This document shows positions 34,201-41,444 of a stretch of 64,000 nucleotides of DNA, piece by piece (position 1 is the first letter of the stretch; every line of letters starts with the position of its first letter). The notes beneath the pieces were generated by a model, which saw only the letters and a list, made by a program, of their open reading frames with translations, searched no databases and was not told where the DNA came from. Source of the DNA: Neomelitea salexigens DSM 19753 (GTDB lineage Bacteria; Pseudomonadota; Gammaproteobacteria; Pseudomonadales; Spongiibacteraceae); NCBI RefSeq assembly GCF_000422345.1, contig NZ_AULP01000005.1:62001-126000 (forward strand). Direction: 5' to 3'. Position numbers and translations under genes: made by a program.

Positions 34201-34490
34201 CAATGCTTTACAAGGGCATTTATGCTCGGCACAAGAGCGGCTTACCCATAGCGAAGAGGCGGATAAACCGCCCCAGCCGCGCAGCTTTAGCGCGGTGATA
34301 GGCTTCTGCTTGTCAGGCGCACTTTGGGCGATTCACTACATGGAATTTCACGCACGCAGGACACAAAAGCCCATCACGGAAGCTCTCTCCAGAGCCGAGA
34401 AGCTCCAAACTCAGAGATTTTGCAATACTTGCCTACCTCCAGGTTGAGATAGGCGTCTACTAATTAGGGGGAGGTTCCTGCGGCTTTATC
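34201..34490. other. Non-coding, hairpin-rich stretch, possibly a mobile-element remnant
   Basis: No plausible gene is seen. Two adjacent hairpins are present: GGCGG-ataaa-CCGCC at 34258-34272, and CCGCGC / GCGCGG a little further on (34278-34296). Next to the half attC-like site, the stretch 34430-34480 (CCTCCAGGTTGAGATAGGCG, then TCTACTAATTAGGGGGAGG) looks to me like the end of an IS3-type element, but this is from memory of such ends and no transposase is present. Confidence 0.35.
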
Positions 34491-34494
34491 GCGT

Positions 34495-34517
34495 CGGCCG
34501 GCCTTTTCTTGTTATGC
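34495..34517 (-). other. Half attC-like site downstream of the 34.5-kb gene
   Basis: The + strand shows GCCTTTTCTTGTTATG at 34501-34516, identical over 16 bases to the end of the complete attC-like site at 34923-34982. Read leftward it is the first arm (GCATAAC, then AAGAAAAGGC), starting directly after the stop of the 34518-34907 gene. The partner arm that should end in GTTATGC is not found in the following 290 bases, so the site looks truncated. Confidence 0.55.
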
Positions 34518-34907
34518 TTATTTAAGCTTAAGAAGTTTCCTGATCTCATTGAGTGCTTCCTTTACCGCTGGCAGTTCATCCTTTATGATTTTTTGGCCTC
34601 CGCATCCATCCGGTATATGCGCCTTTCTGTAGGCTCGTATATAGTTATCGTAAAGCCGGAACAATTCTTTCTGGTCTTTTTCCCTAAGCAGACATGCAAC
34701 GGAATTTAAATCTTTTTGCTCTATTCCCTGCCAAGCCGTCCCGCTGTCTATACTTCGAATTGCATCAAGAATTCTTTCATGGATAGGGAATGCGCAGTTA
34801 TTGAACTCGATCCTTTTGTCTCGGCCAATCGATAACCAATGACCAATTATCCCTCCGAGCAAAACTCCAATTATCCCACTGGCTAATTCAGACAACTGCT
34901 TCTCCAA
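34518..34907 (-). CDS. Unknown small protein with one membrane segment (cassette gene)
   Basis: A frame of about 129 residues with one N-terminal hydrophobic segment (LASGIIGVLLGGIIGHWL), a basic turn (SIGRDKRIEF) and a helical, charged cytoplasmic-looking C-terminus. I recognise no family. No ATG is in frame. TTG 34907 is used here; TTG 34934 is possible but lies inside the attC-like site. The stop is immediately followed by another attC-like arm. Lower GC than the flanking catabolic genes is apparent by eye. Confidence 0.5.
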   Translation of the reverse strand: MEKQLSELASGIIGVLLGGIIGHWLSIGRDKRIEFNNCAFPIHERILDAIRSIDSGTAWQGIEQKDLNSVACLLREKDQKELFRLYDNYIRAYRKAHIPDGCGGQKIIKDELPAVKEALNEIRKLLKLK

Positions 34908-34922
34908 TCGATCACTGCTTGA

Positions 34923-34982
34923 ACATAACGCCAAAAGCAGGCGCGCCGCTTTTTGGCGTCGCTCTGCCTTTTCTTGTTATGT
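34923..34982 (-). other. attC-like integron recombination site
   Basis: A 60-base imperfect palindrome. The ends are inverse core sites ACATAAC (34923-34929) and GTTATGT (34976-34982). The inner arms pair as AAAAG-CAG with CTG-(c)-CTTTT, leaving one extrahelical base. The centre pairs GCG-CGCC with GGCG-(t)-CGC around a 7-base loop. Inverse cores, paired arms with an unpaired base and a short loop are the recognised structure of attC. The stop codon of the preceding gene lies within the first core, as is common for cassettes. Orientation (gene then attC) is leftward. Confidence 0.7.
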
Positions 34983-35369
34983 GTTGATAAGTAAGCTGGC
35001 GAGCGCACCAACAACCCCAATTTTATAGAAGAACTGAAATGCGTAGCTGTTTGCAGCTTCTTGTATGGAACTCCCACCAAACGTTTGAATCTCCCAGCTC
35101 AGCTTGGCCAGAACTGCAACAGCAATAAAAACCGACGATGCGAACCGCAAAAACATTAAATTACTTTGGGAAATTCCACCGGAGCTATTCACTATGTACG
35201 CTAGCAATATGGCCAGTATTGCTAGTAAAACAATCGTTAAAATAGCAGTGGCGTAACTTTTCCTTATTTTATCGATTGCCTCCTTAGCCTGCTCCTCAGT
35301 ATTGCCCTGCCCCTTCGCCAAACTCGCCAGCTTACTTGGCCAAAAAAACAACAGGAAAAGCAATTTCAT
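34977..35369 (-). CDS. Unknown two-to-four-helix membrane protein (cassette gene)
   Basis: A 130-residue protein. It has a short hydrophobic N-terminus (MKLLFLLFFWPSKLASLAKG), an amphipathic helix with NTEEQAKEAIDKIRK, then strong membrane helices (ATAILTIVLLAILAILLAYIV and FLRFASSVFIAVAVLAKLSW) and a C-terminal hydrophobic stretch (FYKIGVVGALASLLI). No family was recognised. Its TAA stop overlaps the core of the attC-like site that follows. Together with the next gene it looks like part of a cassette pair. Confidence 0.7.
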   Translation of the reverse strand: MKLLFLLFFWPSKLASLAKGQGNTEEQAKEAIDKIRKSYATAILTIVLLAILAILLAYIVNSSGGISQSNLMFLRFASSVFIAVAVLAKLSWEIQTFGGSSIQEAANSYAFQFFYKIGVVGALASLLINT

Positions 35370-35384
35370 AGTCTGAGCAATCCT

Positions 35385-35801
35385 TTACACATAACATTTG
35401 TATATCGCGCACGCTCGATTTACCCCAGCGTTAGCTAGTGCAAAAATCTCGTAACAGTCTGATTTAAAAAATAAACGACCGTTAACGCCAGAGGCGCTTA
35501 GCGGGCTAAACGCGCGTGCGCTTAAATCTTGTTGCTGGGGCCTCATAGATATTGCCCATATTTCCTTATGTGGCTGATTTGCCGCGCGTTTTTTACAATC
35601 GTTCTGAATTAACGCACATTCCTTGCTGGGATACGTAGCATAAAACCTGAACACCCAAAACACTAGCCACGGCAGTACATCAATTAACCAATGCGGCGCT
35701 TGCAGAAGGCTGCATTCGCGGGCCCAAATAAGACATAGAAGGGAAAATAGCGGCGCCTGGGCTTGAAGGCGGGGAGGATGCTTGACGCTGAGCAGCGCCA
35801 A
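35385..35801 (-). CDS. Unknown protein reading into an attC-like site
   Basis: An open frame of 138 codons with a hydrophobic stretch near the N-terminus (APHWLIDVLPWLVFWVFRFY) and several Cys. I do not recognise it. No ATG start is available; TTG 35801 is the most upstream option and a later start is possible. The last ~15 codons (LANAGVNRACAIYKCYV) are encoded by a sequence shaped like an attC site, a known oddity of cassette genes. It may be a decayed cassette gene. Low confidence that the full frame is translated. Confidence 0.4.
   Translation of the reverse strand: MALLSVKHPPRLQAQAPLFSLLCLIWARECSLLQAPHWLIDVLPWLVFWVFRFYATYPSKECALIQNDCKKRAANQPHKEIWAISMRPQQQDLSARAFSPLSASGVNGRLFFKSDCYEIFALANAGVNRACAIYKCYV
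35389..35436 (-). other. Candidate attC-like site (third)
   Basis: The + strand begins ACATAAC (35389-35395, the same core as the well-supported site) and ends GTTAGCT (35430-35436), with a central hairpin ATCG-c-GC / GC-t-CGAT around AC. Outer-arm pairing is weaker than in the site at 34923-34982, so this is only a candidate. It lies 19 bases upstream of the 35369 gene start, the position expected for the site ending the previous cassette. Confidence 0.4.
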
Positions 35802-35803
35802 GC
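35780..35803. repeat. Hairpin next to mmsB stop
   Basis: GCTTGACGCTG / CAGCGCCAAGC form an 11-bp stem with one mismatch around a 2-base loop, 17 bases past the mmsB stop. It could end the valine-operon transcript, although no T run follows. It also marks the left border of the catabolic operon against the cassette-like region. Confidence 0.5.
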
Positions 35804-35819
35804 GAATGAGCGTGTCTTG

Positions 35820-36707
35820 TTAACCCTGCATCATTTCAATAATGGCGGAGAAGTCTCGCTGGGCATTGCCGTCTTTGCCGGCAAAGCTAGCGTAAAGACT
35901 GCGCGCCAATGCGCCCATAGGCACCGCGCTCTGGGTTTTCAGGCTGTTTTCCATCGCTAGCCCAAGGTCTTTGAGCATCAGTTGGGCCATAAAGCCGGGC
36001 TGGTAGTCGTTGCTGGCCGGGGTGGCTGGCATAACGCCGGGTACCGGGTTGTAGTTTTGCAGTGACCAGTTGTCGCCGGAGCTGTTCTTCATAATCTCTG
36101 ACAATACGCTGGCATCCAGGCCGTTATTTAAGCCCAGCTGCAGTGCTTCGGCGGTGCCGACCATATGCACGGCCAGCAGCATGTTGTTGCACATTTTGGC
36201 GATTTGGCCAGCGCCGTGGTCGCCAGCATGGAAGATTTTTTTACCCATCCCCGCCAGGATTTGCTCTGCGCGGGCAAAGCCCGCTTCGCTGCCGCCGCAC
36301 ATAAAGGCAAGTGTGCCCGCCTGCGCGGCTTTTACGCCACCGGATACCGGCGCGTCTAACATATCCAGCCCTGCGTCCTCGGCCGCCGCGCCGACTTCGC
36401 GGGCGGTTTCAGCATCAATGGTGCTGCAGTCGAGGATGAGCGTGCCTTTTTGCGCCTTCGCAATCAGGCCTGCCTCGCCAAGGTATAAACCGGCCACGTG
36501 CTTACCGGCGGGCAGCATACTAAGAATCACCTCGGCGCCGTCGATGGCCGCTTCAGCAGTGCTGGCACACTGCGCGCCCTGCTCGGCTAGCGCTTGCATG
36601 GCGGACTGAGACAGGTCAAAAACGGTCAGGCTGTGGCCTGCCTTGAGTAGATTGGCCGCCATTGGGCCACCCATATTTCCCAAGCCGATAAATGCAATGC
36701 TGCTCAT
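35820..36707 (-). CDS. mmsB: 3-Hydroxyisobutyrate dehydrogenase
   Basis: A 295-residue beta-hydroxyacid dehydrogenase that oxidises 3-hydroxyisobutyrate to methylmalonate semialdehyde with NAD+ in valine degradation. It shows the N-terminal Rossmann motif FIGLGNMGGPMAANLLKAGH (residues 5-24), the substrate-binding DAPVSGGVKAAQAGTLAFMCGG (about 115-136), and the catalytic-Lys region GAGQIAKMCNNMLL (about 165-178). Length is standard. AAGGAGAA precedes its ATG. It is the last gene of the catabolic operon, 43 bases after the hydrolase stop. Confidence 0.95.
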   Translation of the reverse strand: MSSIAFIGLGNMGGPMAANLLKAGHSLTVFDLSQSAMQALAEQGAQCASTAEAAIDGAEVILSMLPAGKHVAGLYLGEAGLIAKAQKGTLILDCSTIDAETAREVGAAAEDAGLDMLDAPVSGGVKAAQAGTLAFMCGGSEAGFARAEQILAGMGKKIFHAGDHGAGQIAKMCNNMLLAVHMVGTAEALQLGLNNGLDASVLSEIMKNSSGDNWSLQNYNPVPGVMPATPASNDYQPGFMAQLMLKDLGLAMENSLKTQSAVPMGALARSLYASFAGKDGNAQRDFSAIIEMMQG

Positions 36708-36750
36708 GGTGTTCTCCTTATTGCGGCCCCTGGAAGGCGCGGCGGTATGA

Positions 36751-37866
36751 TTATAAATCGTGCAGTGGATGTTCTGACCAAGGGGCTTCGAAGTAAGCGC
36801 CTACTTCGGCGCTGTCTATCGCTTCGTAGCTGCGGTGGCGCCACTGCGGATTTTTATCTTTGTCGATTAACAAGGCGCGCACACCCTCGGCGAAGTCGCT
36901 GTTACGCACCACATTGGTGGACAACACTAACTCGGCGCGGAATACCTCGCGCAGGCTCAGGCCGTCGGCGCGGCGCAATTGCTCCAGAATTAGGCGCGCA
37001 CTCAATGGCGAACCCGCAGACAAGGTTGCCGCCGCTTTGTGCAGCCAGGGGTTGTCGCTGGATAGCTCGGTGATGGCCTTGATGGCGGCAATATCATCGC
37101 CCTCGCAGAGCTGATTAATTATTGGCGCCGCAGGCTCGACGTTGGCCTCGGGAAGCGCCGCTTGTGAGGCTTCTATATGGCTGGCCATCAGGCTGTACAG
37201 GCGCTCGTGATTGTCGCTGACATCGTCCGACCACAGCTCCTTGGCCATCGCTGCCAACACGTCGTCGCGGCGACTGTTTTCAATAAAGCCCTCGGCCAAG
37301 CCGAGGTACAGCGCGTCGCGGCCATTGAAAGACGCGCCGGTTAGCGCCAGGAAGCGCCCACAGTGGCCGGGCATGCGATTAAGGAAATAACTGCCGCCCA
37401 CGTCGGGGTAGAGACCGATGGTAATTTCCGGCATGGCCAGGCGGGACTTTTCGGTGACAACGCGATAACTGCCCGCCGCGAAGATACCCAAGCCACCGCC
37501 CATAACAATGCCGTGCCCCCACACCACAACGGGTTTGGCGAACTGGTGCAGCGCGTAGTCGAGGCGATATTCCTGCTCGAAGAAGCGCTCGGCGTATTCG
37601 CAGGGGCCGCCCGGTGTTTCGGTTGCGGAGCGATACAAGGCCTGCACGTCGCCACCTGCGCAGAAGGCTTTTTCACCGGCAGCGGTAATAAACAGGCAGG
37701 CGATATCGCGGCGGTCTCGCCACTCGGCCAGCTGCATTAGCATGGCCTCGACCATGCCGAGGTTAAGGGAGTTCAGCGTTTTTTCTACATTGACGGTGAC
37801 AATGCCCAGCTTCTGACCGCTGGCGGTGTCGCGCTCTTCAAATAGTACGTCCTGGCTTGTGCTCAT
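36751..37866 (-). CDS. 3-Hydroxyisobutyryl-CoA hydrolase
   Basis: A 371-residue crotonase-superfamily hydrolase that removes CoA from 3-hydroxyisobutyryl-CoA. The HIBCH pattern is clear: AFCAGGDVQALY (about residues 66-77), GIVMGGGLGIFAAGSYRVVTEKSRLAMPEITIGLYPDVGGSYFLNRMPG (about 119-167; the D-V-G after P is typical of HIBCH rather than hydratases), and the C-terminal PLSARLILEQLRRA. ATG 37866 shares one base with the stop of the hydratase gene (TAATG), so they are translationally coupled; the in-frame extension lies inside the hydratase gene. Confidence 0.93.
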   Translation of the reverse strand: MSTSQDVLFEERDTASGQKLGIVTVNVEKTLNSLNLGMVEAMLMQLAEWRDRRDIACLFITAAGEKAFCAGGDVQALYRSATETPGGPCEYAERFFEQEYRLDYALHQFAKPVVVWGHGIVMGGGLGIFAAGSYRVVTEKSRLAMPEITIGLYPDVGGSYFLNRMPGHCGRFLALTGASFNGRDALYLGLAEGFIENSRRDDVLAAMAKELWSDDVSDNHERLYSLMASHIEASQAALPEANVEPAAPIINQLCEGDDIAAIKAITELSSDNPWLHKAAATLSAGSPLSARLILEQLRRADGLSLREVFRAELVLSTNVVRNSDFAEGVRALLIDKDKNPQWRHRSYEAIDSAEVGAYFEAPWSEHPLHDL

Positions 37867-38654
37867 TAGGCGTTTTTCCACTCCGGTTGCCGTTTTTCCA
37901 AGAAGGCATTCACGCCTTCTTTTTGATCGACAGTATCAAACAGTTGCACAAAACGCTCGCGCTCCAGAATCAGCCCTTTTGGCATGACGGCATCGCGCGC
38001 TTCGTGGATTAACGCTTTGCAGAAGCTGACGGCCACTGGGCTTTGCTGGGCAACAGCGCTTGCCATATTCAGCGCCGCCTGCAGCGACTCGCCTTGTGGC
38101 ACTAACTCTTCAACCAAGCCGATGCGGTGCGCCGTTTCGGCGCTCACTCGTTCGCCACACAGAATCATGCGTTTGGCCCAGCCCGCACCCACCAGCGCGG
38201 TAAGACGCTGGGTGCCACCCGCGCAGGGCAACAGGCCAACCTTGGCCTCGGGCAGTGCCAGTTGTGCCTGCTCTTCGGCAATACGGATGTCGCAGGCCAG
38301 CGCACATTCCAAACCACCGCCCATCGCAAAGCCGTTAATGGCAGCAATGCTCACGCCGCGAAAATCGGCTAAGGCTTCAAACGCCTGACCAAACTTCAGG
38401 CCGATATCTTGCGCCACCGCTTTGTCGCCGCTGGCAAACATTTTCAGGTCGGCCCCGGCGGAGAAGAATTTTTCGCCGCTACCGGTGATCACCAAGGCGT
38501 AGATATTTTTGTCGGCGTTGAGCGCGGCAATCAGCGTTTTCAGGCCACTCAAAGATTCCGCGTCCCAGGTGTTGGCGGCGGGGTTATTGATGGTTACCAC
38601 GGCTGTGTGGCCCTGCACATCAAGCTGTAATTTTTCGGTTGGGCTCATGCTCAT
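37866..38654 (-). CDS. Enoyl-CoA hydratase (methacrylyl-CoA hydration step)
   Basis: A 262-residue crotonase. The oxyanion-hole segments are KFFSAGADLKMFA and AINGFAMGGGLECALACDIRIAEEQAQLALPEAKVGLLPCAGGTQRL, with both catalytic Glu in place (GLECALA and LPEAKVG). In this operon it should hydrate methacrylyl-CoA to 3-hydroxyisobutyryl-CoA. Its ATG overlaps the stop of the dehydrogenase gene (ATGA); a second Met two codons in is possible. Confidence 0.93.
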   Translation of the reverse strand: MSMSPTEKLQLDVQGHTAVVTINNPAANTWDAESLSGLKTLIAALNADKNIYALVITGSGEKFFSAGADLKMFASGDKAVAQDIGLKFGQAFEALADFRGVSIAAINGFAMGGGLECALACDIRIAEEQAQLALPEAKVGLLPCAGGTQRLTALVGAGWAKRMILCGERVSAETAHRIGLVEELVPQGESLQAALNMASAVAQQSPVAVSFCKALIHEARDAVMPKGLILERERFVQLFDTVDQKEGVNAFLEKRQPEWKNA

Positions 38655-39811
38655 TTAATCACCTCCAGTGCGCCTTCCATTAAGATTCGGCGGGCGATAA
38701 TCACCCGCATAATTTCGTTGGTACCTTCCAGAATTTGATGCACGCGACTGTCGCGCAGGTGCCGCTCCAAGGGGTACTCACGTATGTAGCCGTAACCGCC
38801 GTGCAACTGCAGTGCGGCATTGCACACGTCAAAGCCCACGTCGGTGGCAAAGCGCTTGGCCATGGCGCAATAGCTGCTGGCCTCCGGGTGGCTGGTGTCG
38901 AGTTTAAACGCCGCCAGCCTAACCATTTGTCGCGCGGCAACAAGCTGGGTGGCCATATCGGCCAGGGTAAATTGGGTGTTTTGAAAGTCGGCAATGGCCT
39001 GACCAAATTGCTCACGTTCTTTCACGTAGGCGGTTGCCGTTTCCAGCGCGGCTTGCGCGGTGCCAATAGAGCAGGTGGCAATATTAATGCGGCCGCCGTC
39101 CAGGCCTTGCATAGCAATGCGAAAGCCCTGCCCCTCGTCGCCGAGGCGGTTGCCAGCAGGCACCCGCACATTGTCGAAGGTAACCGTGGCGGTCGGCTGG
39201 CTGTTCCAGCCCATTTTTTCTTCCGGCTTACCGTAGCTGATGCCTTCACTATCGGCGGGAATGGCAAAGGCGCTAATGCCTTTGGGGCCAGGCTCGCCGG
39301 TGCGCAGCATGGCAACCAACACGTCGGTGGCGCCTGCGCCAGAGATAAACATTTTGCTGCCATTCACAATGTAGTGGTCACCGTCGCGGCGAGCAGTGCT
39401 GCGCAGGCTGCCCGCATCGGAGCCGGCACCGGGCTCGGTAAGGCAGTAGGAAGCCAGCGCCTCGCCAGTCACCAAAGCCGGGCACAGTGCTTCAACCAAC
39501 TCAGGCTGGCCGTAATGACCGATCATACTGGTGGCCATATTATGGATGGTTAAAAACGCCGCCGTAGAGGTGCAGCCGCGGGCCAACTCTTCAACAATCA
39601 GGCTGGTATCCAAACGGCTCATGCCCAAGCCCCCGGCAGATTCCGGGGTATACATACCCATGAAACCCAACTCACCGGCTTGACGCAGTGCGTCTTGAGG
39701 GAAGATGTGTTCGGCGTCCCACTTTGCGGCGTTGGGCATGAACACGCCCTCGGCAAACTGGCGCGCGCTCAGGGCGTAGGCCTGCTGGTCGTCGTTTAAT
39801 TCAAAATCCAT
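38651..39811 (-). CDS. Acyl-CoA dehydrogenase (isobutyryl-CoA dehydrogenase type)
   Basis: A 386-residue FAD-dependent acyl-CoA dehydrogenase. FAD-binding motifs YCLTEPGAGSDAGSL and MFISGAGATDVLV, and the catalytic Glu in QILEGTNEIMRVIIARRIL near the C-terminus, are present. Operon position and length fit isobutyryl-CoA to methacrylyl-CoA oxidation, passing electrons to ETF. It follows the aldehyde dehydrogenase gene by 30 bases. Confidence 0.93.
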   Translation of the reverse strand: MDFELNDDQQAYALSARQFAEGVFMPNAAKWDAEHIFPQDALRQAGELGFMGMYTPESAGGLGMSRLDTSLIVEELARGCTSTAAFLTIHNMATSMIGHYGQPELVEALCPALVTGEALASYCLTEPGAGSDAGSLRSTARRDGDHYIVNGSKMFISGAGATDVLVAMLRTGEPGPKGISAFAIPADSEGISYGKPEEKMGWNSQPTATVTFDNVRVPAGNRLGDEGQGFRIAMQGLDGGRINIATCSIGTAQAALETATAYVKEREQFGQAIADFQNTQFTLADMATQLVAARQMVRLAAFKLDTSHPEASSYCAMAKRFATDVGFDVCNAALQLHGGYGYIREYPLERHLRDSRVHQILEGTNEIMRVIIARRILMEGALEVIK

Positions 39812-39841
39812 TACTGTTTTACCTTCACCACCACTACTAAC

Positions 39842-41281
39842 TTATGCGCTGGGCGCCAAACCTGCGTCACGCTCGGCGGCAATCGCTGAGGCAAATAACT
39901 GCTCGTCGGCGGGAAGCTGTTTGGTTTGTGCCAACGGCCGCGACACCCAGGTAATGTTTACCAGGTCTTGCCAGCTAATATTATTGTTGGTGCCATTGCC
40001 GCCCCAACTGCCACAACCGAGCGAAAAGGTCTGGCGCATACCATTCCAAACATTACCACTATTCGACGGCGCTTGCGGCTGATTTACCATCACCCGCGAG
40101 GTAAACGTTTGCTCGGCGTAGCGCTGGATATTGTCATCGCTGCGCGAGTAGATGCCGCAGCTATGCCCCCGACCCTGATACGCCTGAATGGCATTGGTGG
40201 TGGCAATGGCCTCGTCCAGGTCGGACACGCGATAGAAGGCCATTACCACCGACATTTTTTCCCCTGAGAAAGGATGCTCCGCGCCCGCGCCGGTTTCCGG
40301 CACAATGAAAAACTGCTTGCCCTCAGGCAGGTCGATACCCGCCATCGCCGCCAACACCGATGCCGGCTGGGCGACAATTTTGCTGTTGATGTAGCCATCT
40401 TCCCAGATCAACACCTGCAAGCGCTGCTTTTCTTCGCTGTTGCAAATATAGCCGCCCTCGGCCTGAAGCTTGTCGAGCAGGCTGTCGGCAATGGCGTCAA
40501 ACGCCACCACCGAGTTATCGGACGAGCACGACGCGGCCAAATCTAGCGTTTTTGAAAGGCGGATTTTTTCTGCAGCCATCTCCAAATCAGCGGTGTCATC
40601 GACAACAATCACTGCATTGCCCGCTCCCACGCCCAGTGCAGGTGTGCCGCTGGCATAGGCCGACTTCACCATTGCCGCGCCACCGGTAGCCAGAATGCGG
40701 TCGCACTGTTTCATGAGTTCGTTGGTGCTTTCCAGTGAGGGCTGCTCAATCGCGATGACCAAGTCCTCGGGAGCGCCCAGCGCGGCAATGGCGGCGCGCA
40801 TGCGGTCGCAGATCATTTTATTGGTGAGCTTGGAGCGCGGGTGCGGCGCAATAATGATGGCGTTGCGCCCTTTTACAGCAAAAATAGACTTAATCACCGG
40901 CGTTGCTTCGGGGTTAGTGCAGGGTGCCAAGGCGCCGATCACACCGACTGGCTTGGCGATTTTAACAATATTGCGCTCGCGGTCTTCTTCAATCACACCC
41001 ACCGATTTGTCGTGCAAAATATCGAACAGTGTTGCCCGCGTTTTCTTGGCGATTTTTAAATACTTGCCCTCGTAATTACCCAGCTGGGTTTCCTCTACGG
41101 TAAAGCGCGCCACCTCTTCGGCAACCCCCGGCTTGGCAACAGCCCACACCATGGCCGTGATCAATTCATCAACCTGCTGCTGGCTGTAGTGCGCAATTTG
41201 CTGCTGAGCAGCGCGCGACCGCGCCATCAAACCTGCAATATAGTCGGCGGCGTTGGCCTCTGCCTGTTGGGTTTTTTCCAT
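39842..41281 (-). CDS. CoA-acylating aldehyde dehydrogenase (SauS/EutE/AdhE-type)
   Basis: A 479-residue aldehyde dehydrogenase of the acylating branch: PVGVIGALAPCTNPEATPVIK, LATGGAAMVKSAYASGTPALGVGAGN and the active-site Cys in DLAASCSSDNSVV (about residues 240-252). This differs from MmsA, the usual valine-pathway enzyme, which has a FNGQRC-type site. It may convert isobutyraldehyde to isobutyryl-CoA, feeding the dehydrogenase behind it, or replace MmsA at the last step. ATG 41281 is chosen on family length; in-frame codons upstream are not conserved. First gene of the operon, divergent from the AraC regulator. Confidence 0.85.
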   Translation of the reverse strand: MEKTQQAEANAADYIAGLMARSRAAQQQIAHYSQQQVDELITAMVWAVAKPGVAEEVARFTVEETQLGNYEGKYLKIAKKTRATLFDILHDKSVGVIEEDRERNIVKIAKPVGVIGALAPCTNPEATPVIKSIFAVKGRNAIIIAPHPRSKLTNKMICDRMRAAIAALGAPEDLVIAIEQPSLESTNELMKQCDRILATGGAAMVKSAYASGTPALGVGAGNAVIVVDDTADLEMAAEKIRLSKTLDLAASCSSDNSVVAFDAIADSLLDKLQAEGGYICNSEEKQRLQVLIWEDGYINSKIVAQPASVLAAMAGIDLPEGKQFFIVPETGAGAEHPFSGEKMSVVMAFYRVSDLDEAIATTNAIQAYQGRGHSCGIYSRSDDNIQRYAEQTFTSRVMVNQPQAPSNSGNVWNGMRQTFSLGCGSWGGNGTNNNISWQDLVNITWVSRPLAQTKQLPADEQLFASAIAAERDAGLAPSA

Positions 41282-41376
41282 GGTGTTTACCTGCTGATCT
41301 CTGTGCCCCAGCAACCGCGCATAGGACGAAATTGTTAACAGGCCGCTATAAAACCACAGCTCAGCTGGCTTCTGGA

Positions 41377-41409
41377 TTGACTATATTGGGCTATTGATGG
41401 ACTATATTG
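41377..41409. promoter_or_regulatory. Direct repeats, likely AraC-family binding sites
   Basis: GACTATATTG occurs at 41379-41388 and again at 41400-41409, a 21-base period, that is two helical turns, on the same face. This is the usual arrangement for an AraC-family activator dimer. The repeats lie between the divergent AraC gene and the catabolic operon, about 100 bases before the dehydrogenase start. Confidence 0.6.
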
Positions 41410-41444
41410 CTACACCAAAGAACCACTCCGGCTAGGCCATAATT

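Noticed and set aside
38735-39553. Rightward 272-codon frame inside the isobutyryl-CoA dehydrogenase gene
   Set aside because: Antisense of a well-supported enzyme; no conserved motif and no ribosome-binding site.
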